Assembly: GCA_022511075.1 (NCBI GenBank)
Contig: JAFLSE010000003.1
Location: 60,634 to 124,633 of the forward strand
Length of the DNA: 64,000 nt
Direction of reading: 5' to 3'
DNA from: Prevotella sp.
GTDB lineage: Bacteria; Bacteroidota; Bacteroidia; Bacteroidales; Bacteroidaceae
The notes beneath the pieces were generated by a model. The model did no database searches. It had not been told where the DNA came from and saw only the letters and a program-made list of their open reading frames with translations. Positions 1-7,959 of this stretch are shown piece after piece (the stretch's first letter is position 1; each line of letters begins with the position of its first letter). A program made the translations under genes and the position numbers.

Positions 1-796
1 GTTCCATTAAGAAAGGAATCAGATGGTCTATGATACTCTGTTCCAGATTACTTTCCGTATAATCCGTATTGTTCTTGAAACCAAGAAACTCGGCTACAAC
101 AGGATTCTTCAGATATTCTAACTTATCTTGCAAAGGTTTGGTGAGTATATGCATTTCGTCACGTACAACATCTTGATTCTGCGATTTCAAAAGCCTGTGA
201 TAGTATTGCGATGAAACATTGCGTTGCAGGGTGCGAGTGCTCCACATCTCATTTGCAGCCTCATTTTCGTACCATGCCCGACCTTCAGCCGTAAGTTCCT
301 GCAAGATAATGCTATAATGTGTCCATGAAAGCCTGAGTGGCTGAGTCGGTATTAAGGAAGCATAAAAGTCTGTGATTGCAGATTGTCCCGTCAGCGATGG
401 GATTATTTCTGATTGTTCCATCGCTGATGGGACAATTCCTGAGAAATCACCCACTGTGTGGAAAATATTTGGAAATGATTTATAAAAAGAAATAAACCTG
501 TACAGATTATTCCTTGAATAGCCATTTCCATATTTTGCCGTTAGTTCCTTTGCTAACATCTTTATCACCTGCTCACCATATTCTGCCCGTTGCTCTTTCA
601 ACACTTCATGCTGAATACGCATACCAAGCAACCAGTTGCGTTTTATCAACGTTTCGTTGACAGTATGGTATGCCATTTGTTGCGCCTTGTCGATAATCAG
701 GCATGCATCATCATACAGACTGCCAGCAGATGGTCTTTGTATGTTTGCGGCTTGTTTCATATTTCGCTGTACTTTATTGTTATGTGATTCACTCAT
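1..796 (-). CDS. YhcG/DUF1016-family PDDEXK nuclease, partial (C-terminus off window)
   Basis: About 265 codons read leftward from the ATG at 794-796 (protein begins MSESHNNK) and run off the left window edge. The visible part matches the DUF1016 N-terminal domain: a long helical region with motifs such as LLGMRIQHEVLKEQ, EYGEQVIKMLAKELTAKYG and GYSRNNLYRFISFY, followed by the conserved region after LSWTHYSIIL. The PD-(D/E)XK catalytic core of this family lies towards the C-terminus and should be outside the window. Family members often sit beside type I restriction-modification genes, but that partner cannot be seen here. It is the last of three tandem paralogues on this strand, and a 36-bp repeat covers its start codon. 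The family assignment is firm; whether the gene is intact is unknown. Confidence 0.85.
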   Translation of the reverse strand, partial: MSESHNNKVQRNMKQAANIQRPSAGSLYDDACLIIDKAQQMAYHTVNETLIKRNWLLGMRIQHEVLKEQRAEYGEQVIKMLAKELTAKYGNGYSRNNLYRFISFYKSFPNIFHTVGDFSGIVPSAMEQSEIIPSLTGQSAITDFYASLIPTQPLRLSWTHYSIILQELTAEGRAWYENEAANEMWSTRTLQRNVSSQYYHRLLKSQNQDVVRDEMHILTKPLQDKLEYLKNPVVAEFLGFKNNTDYTESNLEQSIIDHLIPFLME

Positions 797-829
797 ATTT
801 CTTAAACGTATAGTAGGTTGGGGTTATTG
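794..829 (-). repeat. 36-bp leader repeat, copy A
   Basis: This stretch includes the start codon of the leftmost YhcG-like gene and the 33 bases before it. It differs from copy B (2078-2113) at only three positions and resembles copy C (2662-2703), which carries six extra bases. On the coding strand all three carry a CCCCAAC core followed by an ACGATACG-like stretch, shortly before an ATG. Seen directly; the role is unknown. Confidence 0.85.
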
Positions 830-887
830 TTTCGATATTCTTCAACTTATCTGTCTCACCAGTGGCGAGAGTTTTATTGCATTATCC

Positions 888-1982
888 TTACTCTTTTTGC
901 TTTTGTTCAATTTCAATGACAGTACGGTCAACTACTTCTTGCAATTGATATGTTGCTACTCCCAACGGCTTGTTGATGTCTTGCAACGACCATTCAACAA
1001 TAGTTTTCTTTGCAGTTCTGCATATAATCAAACCAACAGAAGGATTATCATCAGCACCACGTAGCAATTTGTCTGCTGCCGTAACATAAAAATTCAATTT
1101 ACCTGCAAACTCCGGAGCAAACTTTACTGCTTTAAGTTCAATGATAACATATCGTTTTTGTGGAATGTGATAAAAAACCAAATCGGGAAAGAATGCCGTC
1201 TCTTCATCCATTCGCAATTCCATTTGCCGTCCTACATAGGCAAAACCTTTCCCTAATTCCAACAAAAATTGTGTGACATTCTTCACTAAAGCCTCTTCCA
1301 GTTCCTTTTCATCGTAACCTTTTCTCATTGTAAGGAAATCAAAGTTATAAGGACTTTTTAGAATTTCTTGTGCCAGCACGTTTTGTGGCAGGGGCAATGT
1401 CTTGTCAAAATTTGTCACCACAGTTTCCCTGGTTTTAAATATTTTGGCATCAAGACCATCATTTAACTGTGGACGTGACCATCCATGTTCTATAGTTTGA
1501 TGTATATAAAACATGGCTTCCTCTAATTTCTCGCACTTTGATATGATATCAATATGCTGCCCCCAGGGAACTTGTCCAAAGATTTCCGGCATTTCCAATT
1601 CGTCAACGAGTCGTTGACGAATTTCTGCATTGTCCAAACCGTCAATGGGTCGTTGACGATTTGTCGTCTGCTCACTATAAAACGCATACCAACGCTTCAT
1701 ATATTTTAGGTTCGTGACAGAAAAGCCAGTCTGGTTTGGAAACAAATCTTTCAAATCAAGACTAAGTTGATTAAAGAATCCTGTTCCCCATTTATTTTCT
1801 GCTTTCATCAAAATAATGTCACGCCCCAAACTCCAATAGAATTCGAGCATAGCACTATTAACGCGAATGGCTGCCTTGATTTGGCTCCTTTGAATGCGTC
1901 TCTTCACTTCCGAGAGCCATTCAACATAACTCTTATCTGCGATTACGCCGCTCCTATATACAAAAATTGGTGTATTGCTCAT
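888..1982 (-). CDS. YhcG/DUF1016 PDDEXK nuclease domain protein, intact
   Basis: 364 codons, full length for the family. The N-terminal half is the DUF1016 N-domain (SQIKAAIRVNSAMLEFYWSLGRDI, then NKWGTGFFNQLSLDLK). The C-terminal half holds the PD-(D/E)XK nuclease core, with FFPDLVFYH and VIIELKAVKF near residues 265-285, and ends with the typical INKPLGVATYQL motif. Family knowledge: these proteins are predicted DNA nucleases found with restriction-modification loci and defence islands, and their exact role is poorly defined. It lies between a deleted paralogue upstream and a paralogue cut by the window edge downstream. The start codon does not lie in the leader repeat here: 95 bases separate it from copy B, and a 12-codon remnant ORF (2042-2080, MSESEIKAEVSI) fills part of that gap. 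Confidence 0.9.
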   Translation of the reverse strand: MSNTPIFVYRSGVIADKSYVEWLSEVKRRIQRSQIKAAIRVNSAMLEFYWSLGRDIILMKAENKWGTGFFNQLSLDLKDLFPNQTGFSVTNLKYMKRWYAFYSEQTTNRQRPIDGLDNAEIRQRLVDELEMPEIFGQVPWGQHIDIISKCEKLEEAMFYIHQTIEHGWSRPQLNDGLDAKIFKTRETVVTNFDKTLPLPQNVLAQEILKSPYNFDFLTMRKGYDEKELEEALVKNVTQFLLELGKGFAYVGRQMELRMDEETAFFPDLVFYHIPQKRYVIIELKAVKFAPEFAGKLNFYVTAADKLLRGADDNPSVGLIICRTAKKTIVEWSLQDINKPLGVATYQLQEVVDRTVIEIEQKQKE

Positions 1983-2077
1983 ATCTCATCTTTTGTTATA
2001 ATCGTTGCTCACATTACTTCGTTTTCAGAAGCTACCTTTTTCTATATAGACACTTCTGCCTTTATCTCTGATTCACT

Positions 2078-2113
2078 CATATCTCTTAAGCGTATCGTAG
2101 GTTGGGGTTATTG
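2078..2113 (-). repeat. 36-bp leader repeat, copy B
   Basis: A near-identical copy of the repeat at 794-829 (three mismatches). On the minus strand it runs into an ATG at 2080 that opens only a 12-codon frame, MSESEIKAEVSI, stopping at 2042. That frame begins like the leftmost YhcG paralogue (MSES), so it is probably the stump of a paralogue start left by recombination between copies. Confidence 0.8.
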
Positions 2114-2141
2114 CCAAAACATATTGACTTTATTCTCATAT

Positions 2142-2664
2142 TCAGTCTTTATCTTCTTGATTCTCTTCATATTCCATTAAACGCTTTATTTCTTCTTCTG
2201 GAGGCAATAATTCGCGCAGACGCTCTTGCGTAACCTTGTAGGTTGCTACCCCCATTGGTTTATTGTAGTCTTGAAGAACGTACTCTATATATGCCTTGTC
2301 TGCATCCTTGCACAAAATAGAAGTCCAGCAAGTCCAAATCGCCAGCCAACGGCTGTCGAATTGTCAGAACATTCCACTGCTCATAAAACTGCCGCATGTT
2401 TTTAATGCTTGATGCAGAAAAACCTCTGAGTCCCGGCAATTCTTTTTTCAGCATCAGGCTTATGGATTCAATGACTCCAGTTCCCCATTTACCTTCTCGT
2501 GAATTTTCTGAGACAAATTTGCCTATGCTGTAATATAGAGACAGTTGTTCTCTATTTACATTTTTGGCTGCACGATATTGGCTTTGCAATATTGCTGCTT
2601 TTATTGTCCGTACAGCATTTTTAAGTTCTGGTGTCAGAGCATCTTTCAAAATATTGTTGTCCAT
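2142..2664 (-). pseudogene. YhcG/DUF1016 paralogue with nuclease core deleted
   Basis: The first ~115 codons from the ATG at 2664 are a normal DUF1016 N-domain (SLYYSIGKFVSENSREGKWGTG, GFSASSIKNMRQFYEQW). After DLDLLDF the reading frame breaks. The +1-shifted frame continues as LLCKDADKAYIEYVLQDY and NKPMGVATYKV, the family's C-terminal motif, and ends at 2142. The roughly 200 residues between, which in the intact neighbour carry the PD and EXK residues, are missing. This is best read as an internal deletion plus frameshift that left a dead gene. The N-terminal fragment could still be translated. Confidence 0.85.
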
Positions 2665-2703
2665 ATATTTGTTCCTTAAACGTATCGTTAGTTGGGGTTA
2701 TTG
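2662..2703 (-). repeat. Leader repeat, copy C (with 6-bp insertion)
   Basis: A third copy of the YhcG leader repeat, covering the start codon of the deleted paralogue. It carries six extra bases between the ATG and the repeat body. The CCCCAAC core and the ACGATACG block are kept. Confidence 0.75.
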
Positions 2704-2750
2704 CCATATATTGTTGCCACTTTGCTGAGAGCTGCCATTAGGTGCAAGTG

Positions 2751-2758
2751 CAAAGATA
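2751..2758 (-). promoter_or_regulatory. -7 box for the YhcG operon
   Basis: The minus strand reads TATCTTTG here, a perfect Bacteroidetes -7 element. No clear TTTG lies 19-20 bases upstream. The flank out to about 2797 resembles the regions upstream of dndC (6208-6253) and dinD (7200-7246). Confidence 0.55.
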
Positions 2759-2861
2759 GTTATTTTTTTTGTAAATAAATACTTATTAAGTAAAATATGA
2801 CTATTAAATGTCTAAATTGCCAATTTAGATCCTCGTTTGGATAGAAAATCATAGACATAAT

Positions 2862-2892
2862 TTTGGGATTATAAAACTTTTGTGTATCTTTG
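2862..2892 (+). promoter_or_regulatory. Plus-strand promoter reading into the CRISPR repeats
   Basis: TTTG at 2862-2865 and TATCTTTG at 2885-2892 with 19-bp spacing, the standard Bacteroidetes -33/-7 pair. Transcription would start near 2899 and run through both CRISPR repeats towards the terminator at 3127-3156. It may drive a tracrRNA or pre-crRNA; which one is not decidable here. Confidence 0.5.
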
Positions 2893-2926
2893 CAACAAAA
2901 TTGTTCTTTGACTTCTTTGTATAAAT

Positions 2927-3049
2927 TACAATAGCAATTAAAAAAAATTCTGCTACGCAGTATCATAAACAACTGCTCTTCGGTTACCTCTGTAACTCTG
3001 TTGTTGTGAATTGCTTAAAAAGTTTCTGCTTCGCAGTACCATAAACAAC
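2927..3049. CRISPR. Minimal type II-C CRISPR array: two 47-bp repeats, one 29-bp spacer
   Basis: The intact repeat is 3003-3049; it begins GTTGTGAATTGC, ends AAACAAC and is imperfectly palindromic at its ends. A second copy at 2927-2973 matches it closely over the right-hand 24 bp and is degenerate on the left. Between them lies a 29-bp spacer (2974-3002). A 47-bp repeat with a ~30-bp spacer and a GTTGTG start is typical of type II-C arrays in Bacteroidetes, and the location just downstream of cas2 fits the usual cas9-cas1-cas2-array order. Because one copy is degenerate, one of the two could instead be the anti-repeat of a tracrRNA transcribed from 2885 onward. Confidence 0.7.
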
Positions 3050-3126
3050 ATAGTTACTATAAGTAAATGATTGTTAGATACATAACGGAGATATCAGAAA
3101 AAGAAAAATGACTGCGATATTGGCAG

Positions 3127-3156
3127 AATCCCACCATAACAGGTGGGATTTTTTTT
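3127..3156 (+). terminator. Intrinsic terminator after the CRISPR repeats
   Basis: Nine-base perfect stem (AATCCCACC / GGTGGGATT) with a six-base loop, followed by at least seven T on the plus strand. It would end an RNA starting at the promoter near 2885, as expected for a tracrRNA or short pre-crRNA. Confidence 0.75.
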
Positions 3157-3183
3157 GCTGCTTATATTATAAATGCAATAAAT

Positions 3184-3814
<631 letters not shown>

Positions 3815-3890
3815 CCTTCAATTTTTCCAATTCTCCTTTCAATTCTGCGGTTTTTTGAATATTATCTGTTGGCAGAAATCCCCTATAATA

Positions 3891-3925
3891 ATAGGATTCA
3901 GAGATATTAAATTACTGAATCCTAT
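3891..3925. repeat. Perfect 11-bp inverted repeat
   Basis: ATAGGATTCAG at 3891-3901 and CTGAATCCTAT at 3915-3925 with a 13-base AT-rich loop. It lies at the left edge of the cas1 fragment. A short T-rich stretch follows on the plus strand, so it could be a weak terminator or a scar of the deletion that removed cas9. Confidence 0.7.
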
Positions 3926-3962
3926 ATTTTTAATAATAAATTCATATTTTTGGAACTATCAT

Positions 3963-3993
3963 TTTGCTTATTTAATTATATTTTATATCTTTG
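3963..3993 (+). promoter_or_regulatory. Promoter of the plus-strand unknown gene pair
   Basis: TTTG at 3963-3966 and TATCTTTG at 3986-3993, 19 bp apart. The expected start of transcription is near 4000, just ahead of the small ORF at 4018 and the gene at 4098. Confidence 0.7.
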
Positions 3994-4017
3994 TACCGAA
4001 TTTATAAATTATGCTTT

Positions 4018-4101
4018 ATGAAATTAATAAGCGGAGAATTTGATAATGAAGATAATAAATTTGAGGTTTGGAGAGTTATTATTTATACGATTAAGAGGTG
4101 A
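4018..4101 (+). CDS. Possible 27-residue leader or small protein
   Basis: The ATG at 4018 opens a 27-codon frame (MKLISGEFDNEDNKFEVW...) whose TGA (4099-4101) overlaps the GTG at 4098. That GTG is the first possible start of the next gene. The arrangement suggests translational coupling, but an accidental ORF cannot be excluded. No family recognised. Confidence 0.35.
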   Translation: MKLISGEFDNEDNKFEVWRVIIYTIKR

Positions 4102-4799
4102 AATTAAATCATAGTGTTGTAGATATGGTTAAAAAAGAATTGACTTTTAAAGATGGCACACGCATCTTCTATGAGGAAAAGCAGGGAAGAACTCAGAGAT
4201 TTATCGAGTTTCCCTACAATCCACAAGAACTTAAAATGATAAAAGAGAACCCCATATTAAAACGTTTCTTTGACTCCAAAGTGAGGAAATTTAACGCAGG
4301 CAAATACTACTACTTGCCAAAGCTATACGATATTGCGTGTGATTTGAATGAGACCCAAAGGATTCAGCTGTATGGGGAGTTGAAAGAACTACATGATAAG
4401 GTTGGTAAAGAATATGACCCAAATATAAAATGCAAAGGTTTTTTATTGACATGTGGTGAGTATTTTGAAGGTAATATTGCTCAATGCACCGCATTTTTCA
4501 TGACTATTTATCTAGCGATGTTGGATTTGGAGGTTAACAAAGAGCAATATCCACATTCTCTTGGTAAGACAATGGTATTAAGAAGCTGTGAGGCTGTTAT
4601 CCTAAAAAACACAAATCCAGAGGAAGCAGCAGTTATGTTTGAAAAGAAGCATAAATATAATTTTGAAAATGATGATGCATATTATAGTTCTGAGACTGAT
4701 TCACGATATGAGAAATATAATGGGTACAATGGTTATGATGATGATACCATTGACATAGGATTTGATGGATACCCAGAAGCGACTTGGAATGTTAACTGA
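4098..4799 (+). CDS. Hypothetical protein, acidic C-terminus
   Basis: 233 codons from GTG at 4098; the ATG at 4125 (MVKKELTFKDGT) is an equally likely start and would give 224 residues. I recognise no family. The N-terminal half is a mixed, charged globular sequence (FIEFPYNPQELKMIKENPIL). The middle contains KGFLLTCGEYFEGNIAQCTAFF and a helical, partly hydrophobic stretch (FMTIYLAMLDLEV). The last ~40 residues are rich in Tyr, Asp, Asn and Gly (YEKYNGYNGYDDD). It has its own promoter and is the only plus-strand gene in a run of minus-strand defence remnants. Its end overlaps the truncated end of the dndD fragment, so it probably arrived with, or caused, the loss of the rest of dndD. A defence or mobile-element role is inferred from position only. 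Confidence 0.75.
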   Translation: MKLNHSVVDMVKKELTFKDGTRIFYEEKQGRTQRFIEFPYNPQELKMIKENPILKRFFDSKVRKFNAGKYYYLPKLYDIACDLNETQRIQLYGELKELHDKVGKEYDPNIKCKGFLLTCGEYFEGNIAQCTAFFMTIYLAMLDLEVNKEQYPHSLGKTMVLRSCEAVILKNTNPEEAAVMFEKKHKYNFENDDAYYSSETDSRYEKYNGYNGYDDDTIDIGFDGYPEATWNVN

Positions 4800-5150
4800 A
4801 ATTAGGTTTTTGAATTCCTAAAACTTGAGAGTATGCTTGACTAAGCTCTCGACGTTGCTCTTGGGTGTTAACTTGAGCGAAAGAAACAATTTTCTTGGCA
4901 TCAAAAAAGAAGAACTTAGCAATTTCAATAGGGAGAATGTAATCGCAGATGAACATTTCTTCTTCATCCTTGTCATTAAACAAATCATTCTATTTTCCAT
5001 CTATAAAAATTCTCAATTCATCCGAAATACTTGCTACTCTATCATACGAACGAATAAGAGTTATTTCTGTACAAGATGTATCTGAAATTTCAACATCTGT
5101 AAAAGTAACGGCAACAGAAAAACGTGTTTCGCCCTTTTGTGCAACAATCG
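4792..5150 (-). pseudogene. dndD: DndD-like ATPase remnant
   Basis: Reading leftward from about 5150, one frame gives QKGETRFSVAVTFTDVEIS, then LRIFIDGK, a TAG stop, and EEEMFICDYILPIEIAKF, FFFDAKKIVSFAQVNT, LSQAYSQVLGIQ. The segment with ...FFFDAKKI... is characteristic of DndD, the SMC-like ATPase of DNA phosphorothioation. The N-terminus with the Walker A motif is missing, there is an in-frame stop, and everything after LGIQK is gone. About 115 of ~660 residues remain. It sits directly after dndC, as in complete dnd operons. Confidence 0.7.
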
Positions 5151-5153
5151 AAT

Positions 5154-6164
5154 TTAAAATTTCCTATATGACCCTTTTTCATCTATTTCATTTTTTAATT
5201 CTCTGCGACGCTGCATGAGTGATTTACTTTTCTGTAAAAGGAGTAACTGTTCTATCAATTCTCCTTCTTCTGGATTGTCAATGCAGATTTCACGTATCAA
5301 ATCTGCTTCTAAAATCATAAAGCGGTCTCATCCATTCACGACCATTCTTTATAAGAGAGCGCATTGATTTATAATCTTTAACAACCGTACAAATCCAACA
5401 ACCAAAACGGCTTTGTCCATATGATCCATGACTTTTATCCGTCACAACCGTAGGACATTCGTAATCATCTGCACTCGCATATAGATATATATTGAATAGA
5501 ATCTGATTATCAAATTCCCATGGCCATGGGATTGCATTAATGATATACCACACTTCTTTCAGCATCAACTCCTTAATTGGAGCATAAACATAGGTATTAT
5601 GTAAAATTGTATGGTGTGTCAATCGCGAACCATGTATTTCATATTTTTTTATAGACCTCGCTCTTGTGGCGCTTTCTGCCTTTCGCGTACCAATAAGAAT
5701 AATAGCCTCGTCACATTCATCAACTTGTTCTGTAATGAATCACGCCGTTGGTTTTATCTTCATTTTGTCTGTACACCATCTAAATGCAGTATTCGGAACT
5801 GGATAGCCTTTACCTATAACATTTACCCAGAAAGAATCTTCAAGCCTTGGTGTAGTCTTTTGCACGAGAATTGGCAAATCATCCTCAAATGCTTTTTTTC
5901 TATTTGAGTCAAAACATTTTCAACATATGATGATAGGATAGGATTTTATACCATAGTATCATTGCAAACAACATAGACCGGTCGCCTTAACTGAAAGGGA
6001 GTCATTTTTTCTTTTACCTTTCTTAAAGCTAACCAAACTAATGATAATAATACTGTGGAATCCTTTCCTCCGCTGAATCCTATTATCCAAGAGCGGAAAG
6101 ATGTATCAGCATACATATACAGATCTAAGATTTCATCAATTATGTATTCAATACGCCTATTCAT
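5154..6164 (-). pseudogene. dndC: DndC phosphorothioation sulfurtransferase, broken
   Basis: From the ATG at 6164 (MNRRIEYIIDEIL) the frame reads WIIGFSGGKDSTVLLSLVW, the PP-loop of the PAPS-reductase-like DndC family, then YVVCNDTMV and a TAA. The homology goes on after a frameshift in an A-run as FEDDLPILVQKTTPRLEDSF and FRWCTDKMKIKP, reaches a TGA, then continues in the same frame as LIGTRKAESATRA, YAPIKELMLKEVWYII and RFGCWICTVVKD. A further frame change leads to the C-terminal ELIEQLLLLQ segment ending at 5154. At least two stops and two frameshifts make it a clear pseudogene. The family works with DndD and DndE to place sulfur in the DNA backbone. Confidence 0.88.
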
Positions 6165-6274
6165 TTGTTTTTTTAAGCATTGCTTTTTGTATTTTATTAT
6201 CAAGGTACAAAGGTTCTCTTTTTTTCGTAAATCAATACTATTTAAGAAAATTTCAAATTACTTTTTATTTCGCT

Positions 6275-7147
6275 TTATTCATCATCTGTTTTGTCTTTTG
6301 GCAATTTTGAAACGTCTTTTAGCATTTCTTTCTCATTCTTAGCCACTCGTCGTTCCACTTTTTTAATGTCTTCGGCAGGAGGAAGATCCTCTGGTTTTAT
6401 GCCACGTTGTCCCAACATTCCACGGACACTGCGATTGTTTTGCATATGTTCAGCAGTGATGTCCGTTTCTCCATAAAGGTCTTTTTGTTCCACATTGTAG
6501 TTAGTCATTTCCGTAGCCAGATTTTTGGCGGCAATAGTTAAAGTGGGGAGATAATCTGCAAGTGCTCCACTCTTAATGCCAAGGCGTCGTTTCATTTGTT
6601 CTGTGGTTAGTCCTCCAAACAGGGCAAAGTCTCCTTTTGAGCGTATACGTCCAAAACCACGATCATCAACACCACGCTGATAAATATTTCGACTTAGTTG
6701 TTTTTCAGATGCTCGCAGCCTATCGCGTGTCTTTAGGCGAGCTATTTCATTTAATCGTTCTTCTATCAGCTCTGCATTACGAGTTTGAACGGCAAAATAA
6801 CTTTGAGCAAAGGCTATTTCTTCTTTTTTAGGGTCACCATTTTGGGCAACTAAATAACAAGCATAGCGAGTAAGCATAAAATCTTGCACTTCACGCTGAG
6901 CGCCTTTTGCCAATGATATCATTTTCGTGGTCTCACGAAAATGATCATCAACATTGATGCCCAATGTTTTACAGGATTCCATAGCTCTACCTACTGCCAC
7001 AACAAAATTTTCCCAACGGGCGTAACCCAAAACTTGCTGCAGTTCACGAGCATACCACACTTCAATATCGTTACCATCGTCGTCTTTAATTTCCTTTGCT
7101 ATTAAATCAAAAGCGGATTTGTATTGTTCTATCTTTTGGATATCCAT
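6275..7147 (-). CDS. dinD: DNA damage-inducible protein D (DinD)
   Basis: 290 codons from the ATG at 7147 (MDIQKIEQYKSAFDLIAKEI); the in-frame upstream start at 7228 would lie before the promoter. The N-terminal Bro-N-like region contains IEVWYARELQQVLGYARWENF. The centre carries REVQDFMLTRYACYLVAQNG and IAFAQSYFAVQTRNAELIE, both diagnostic for DinD. The C-terminus holds FGGLTTEQMKRRLG and an MLGQRGIKPEDLPPAEDIKK segment. E. coli DinD (274 residues) belongs to the SOS response and is reported to inhibit RecA-mediated strand exchange. No SOS box could be recognised in the Bacteroidales context. It is intact beside a dead dnd locus, and its upstream region resembles that of dndC. Confidence 0.93.
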   Translation of the reverse strand: MDIQKIEQYKSAFDLIAKEIKDDDGNDIEVWYARELQQVLGYARWENFVVAVGRAMESCKTLGINVDDHFRETTKMISLAKGAQREVQDFMLTRYACYLVAQNGDPKKEEIAFAQSYFAVQTRNAELIEERLNEIARLKTRDRLRASEKQLSRNIYQRGVDDRGFGRIRSKGDFALFGGLTTEQMKRRLGIKSGALADYLPTLTIAAKNLATEMTNYNVEQKDLYGETDITAEHMQNNRSVRGMLGQRGIKPEDLPPAEDIKKVERRVAKNEKEMLKDVSKLPKDKTDDE

Positions 7148-7199
7148 TTTCTCTTTGTTTATGAAAACTATATAAATTCTTGTTTTAGCTATTATGGTA

Positions 7200-7228
7200 C
7201 AAAGATACAAATTTTTCTTGTAAATCAA
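7200..7228 (-). promoter_or_regulatory. dinD promoter
   Basis: The minus strand carries TATCTTTG (7200-7207) and TTG (7226-7228) at 18-bp spacing. The surrounding 7200-7246 resembles the dndC upstream region at 6208-6253. Confidence 0.65.
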
Positions 7229-7463
7229 TGCTGTTTAAGTAAAAATATTTCTATTTCTTTACGGACTCCACCGAATGGTGGTAACTGTCTTAAAAATCCT
7301 CTTCTTGGAACATAACGAAACGATTACGAAAATATATTACAAATATAACCGTATGGATCTTATGCCTTAAGTCTTAAAAATGTCAAGTTTTATTTGTTAC
7401 GAATGAATGCTTTTGATTGTTTTTATTCATTCCTAACGAACATCATCTTGCCACACCCCCCTC

Positions 7464-7534
7464 GGAGCCTCGTTCCCATCATATATCAGTCCCCCTTTAT
7501 ATAGGGGGACATACGATATAGATGGGGAGGCTCC
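7464..7534. repeat. ~70-bp near-palindrome
   Basis: Outer arms GGAGCCTC...CCCATC and GATGGGG...AGGCTCC, middle arms TATATC / GATATA, and a perfect inner hairpin GTCCCCC / GGGGGAC around TTTATATA. Together they would form one long interrupted hairpin or cruciform. It is non-coding and lies between dinD and rpoC. It could be a folded intergenic element or an island boundary. Confidence 0.8.
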
Positions 7535-7593
7535 GGCGCCCCCACAAAAAACAAGGCAAAAAATGCATAAAGGCTTCGTCGGGCAACGAAGCT

Positions 7594-7701
7594 GCAAGCG
7601 ATGAGCAACGAAACGGCAAGCGATAGGCATCGAAAGGGCAAGCGATGAGCAACGAAAGGGCAAGCGTTGGACATCGAGAGGGCAAACGATAGTTCTCGGT
7701 A
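7594..7701. repeat. 22-bp tandem repeat, about 5 units
   Basis: Units start at 7594, 7616, 7638, 7660 and 7682, each of the form GCAAGCGATGAGCAACGAAA with small changes; the last is the most divergent. Because 22 is not a multiple of three and the repeat has no stops in several frames, it creates spurious ORFs. A second, different array with the same 22-bp period is at 50943-51008. Confidence 0.9.
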
Positions 7702-7895
7702 CTGTGTGAAGAGCCTTTATCGTGCCAAATCACGCCAAATCGCGCCAGAAACGGACAGAAACAGACATCGGCATTACGAAATAACGTATCTTTGCAAGCA
7801 GTTTAAACCTCATAACGAAAAATGCTTATGAACCACTGCATCAGATTAGAAGCCTGTCTGCACAAGACTATCGACAACATGACGCTTATGCCCGA

Positions 7896-7937
7896 CAAAA
7901 GAAAAGCGCCTCACTGTTGTTTCCAAGTGAGGCGCTT
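7896..7937 (-). terminator. rpoBC terminator
   Basis: Perfect 11-bp stem, AAGCGCCTCAC (7904-7914) against GTGAGGCGCTT (7927-7937), loop 12. On the minus strand it is followed by TTTTCTTTT. It starts 22 bases past the rpoC stop. Confidence 0.9.
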
Positions 7938-7959
7938 GCTTATCTTATCCAAAAGTCAA

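Noticed and set aside
2760..2972. 70-codon minus-strand ORF
   Set aside because: It covers the promoter and first CRISPR repeat and has no protein-like composition.
7433..7733. Overlapping minus-strand ORFs in several frames with repeated Leu/Cys/Arg-rich peptides
   Set aside because: They are translations of the 22-bp tandem repeat, which is open in several frames.
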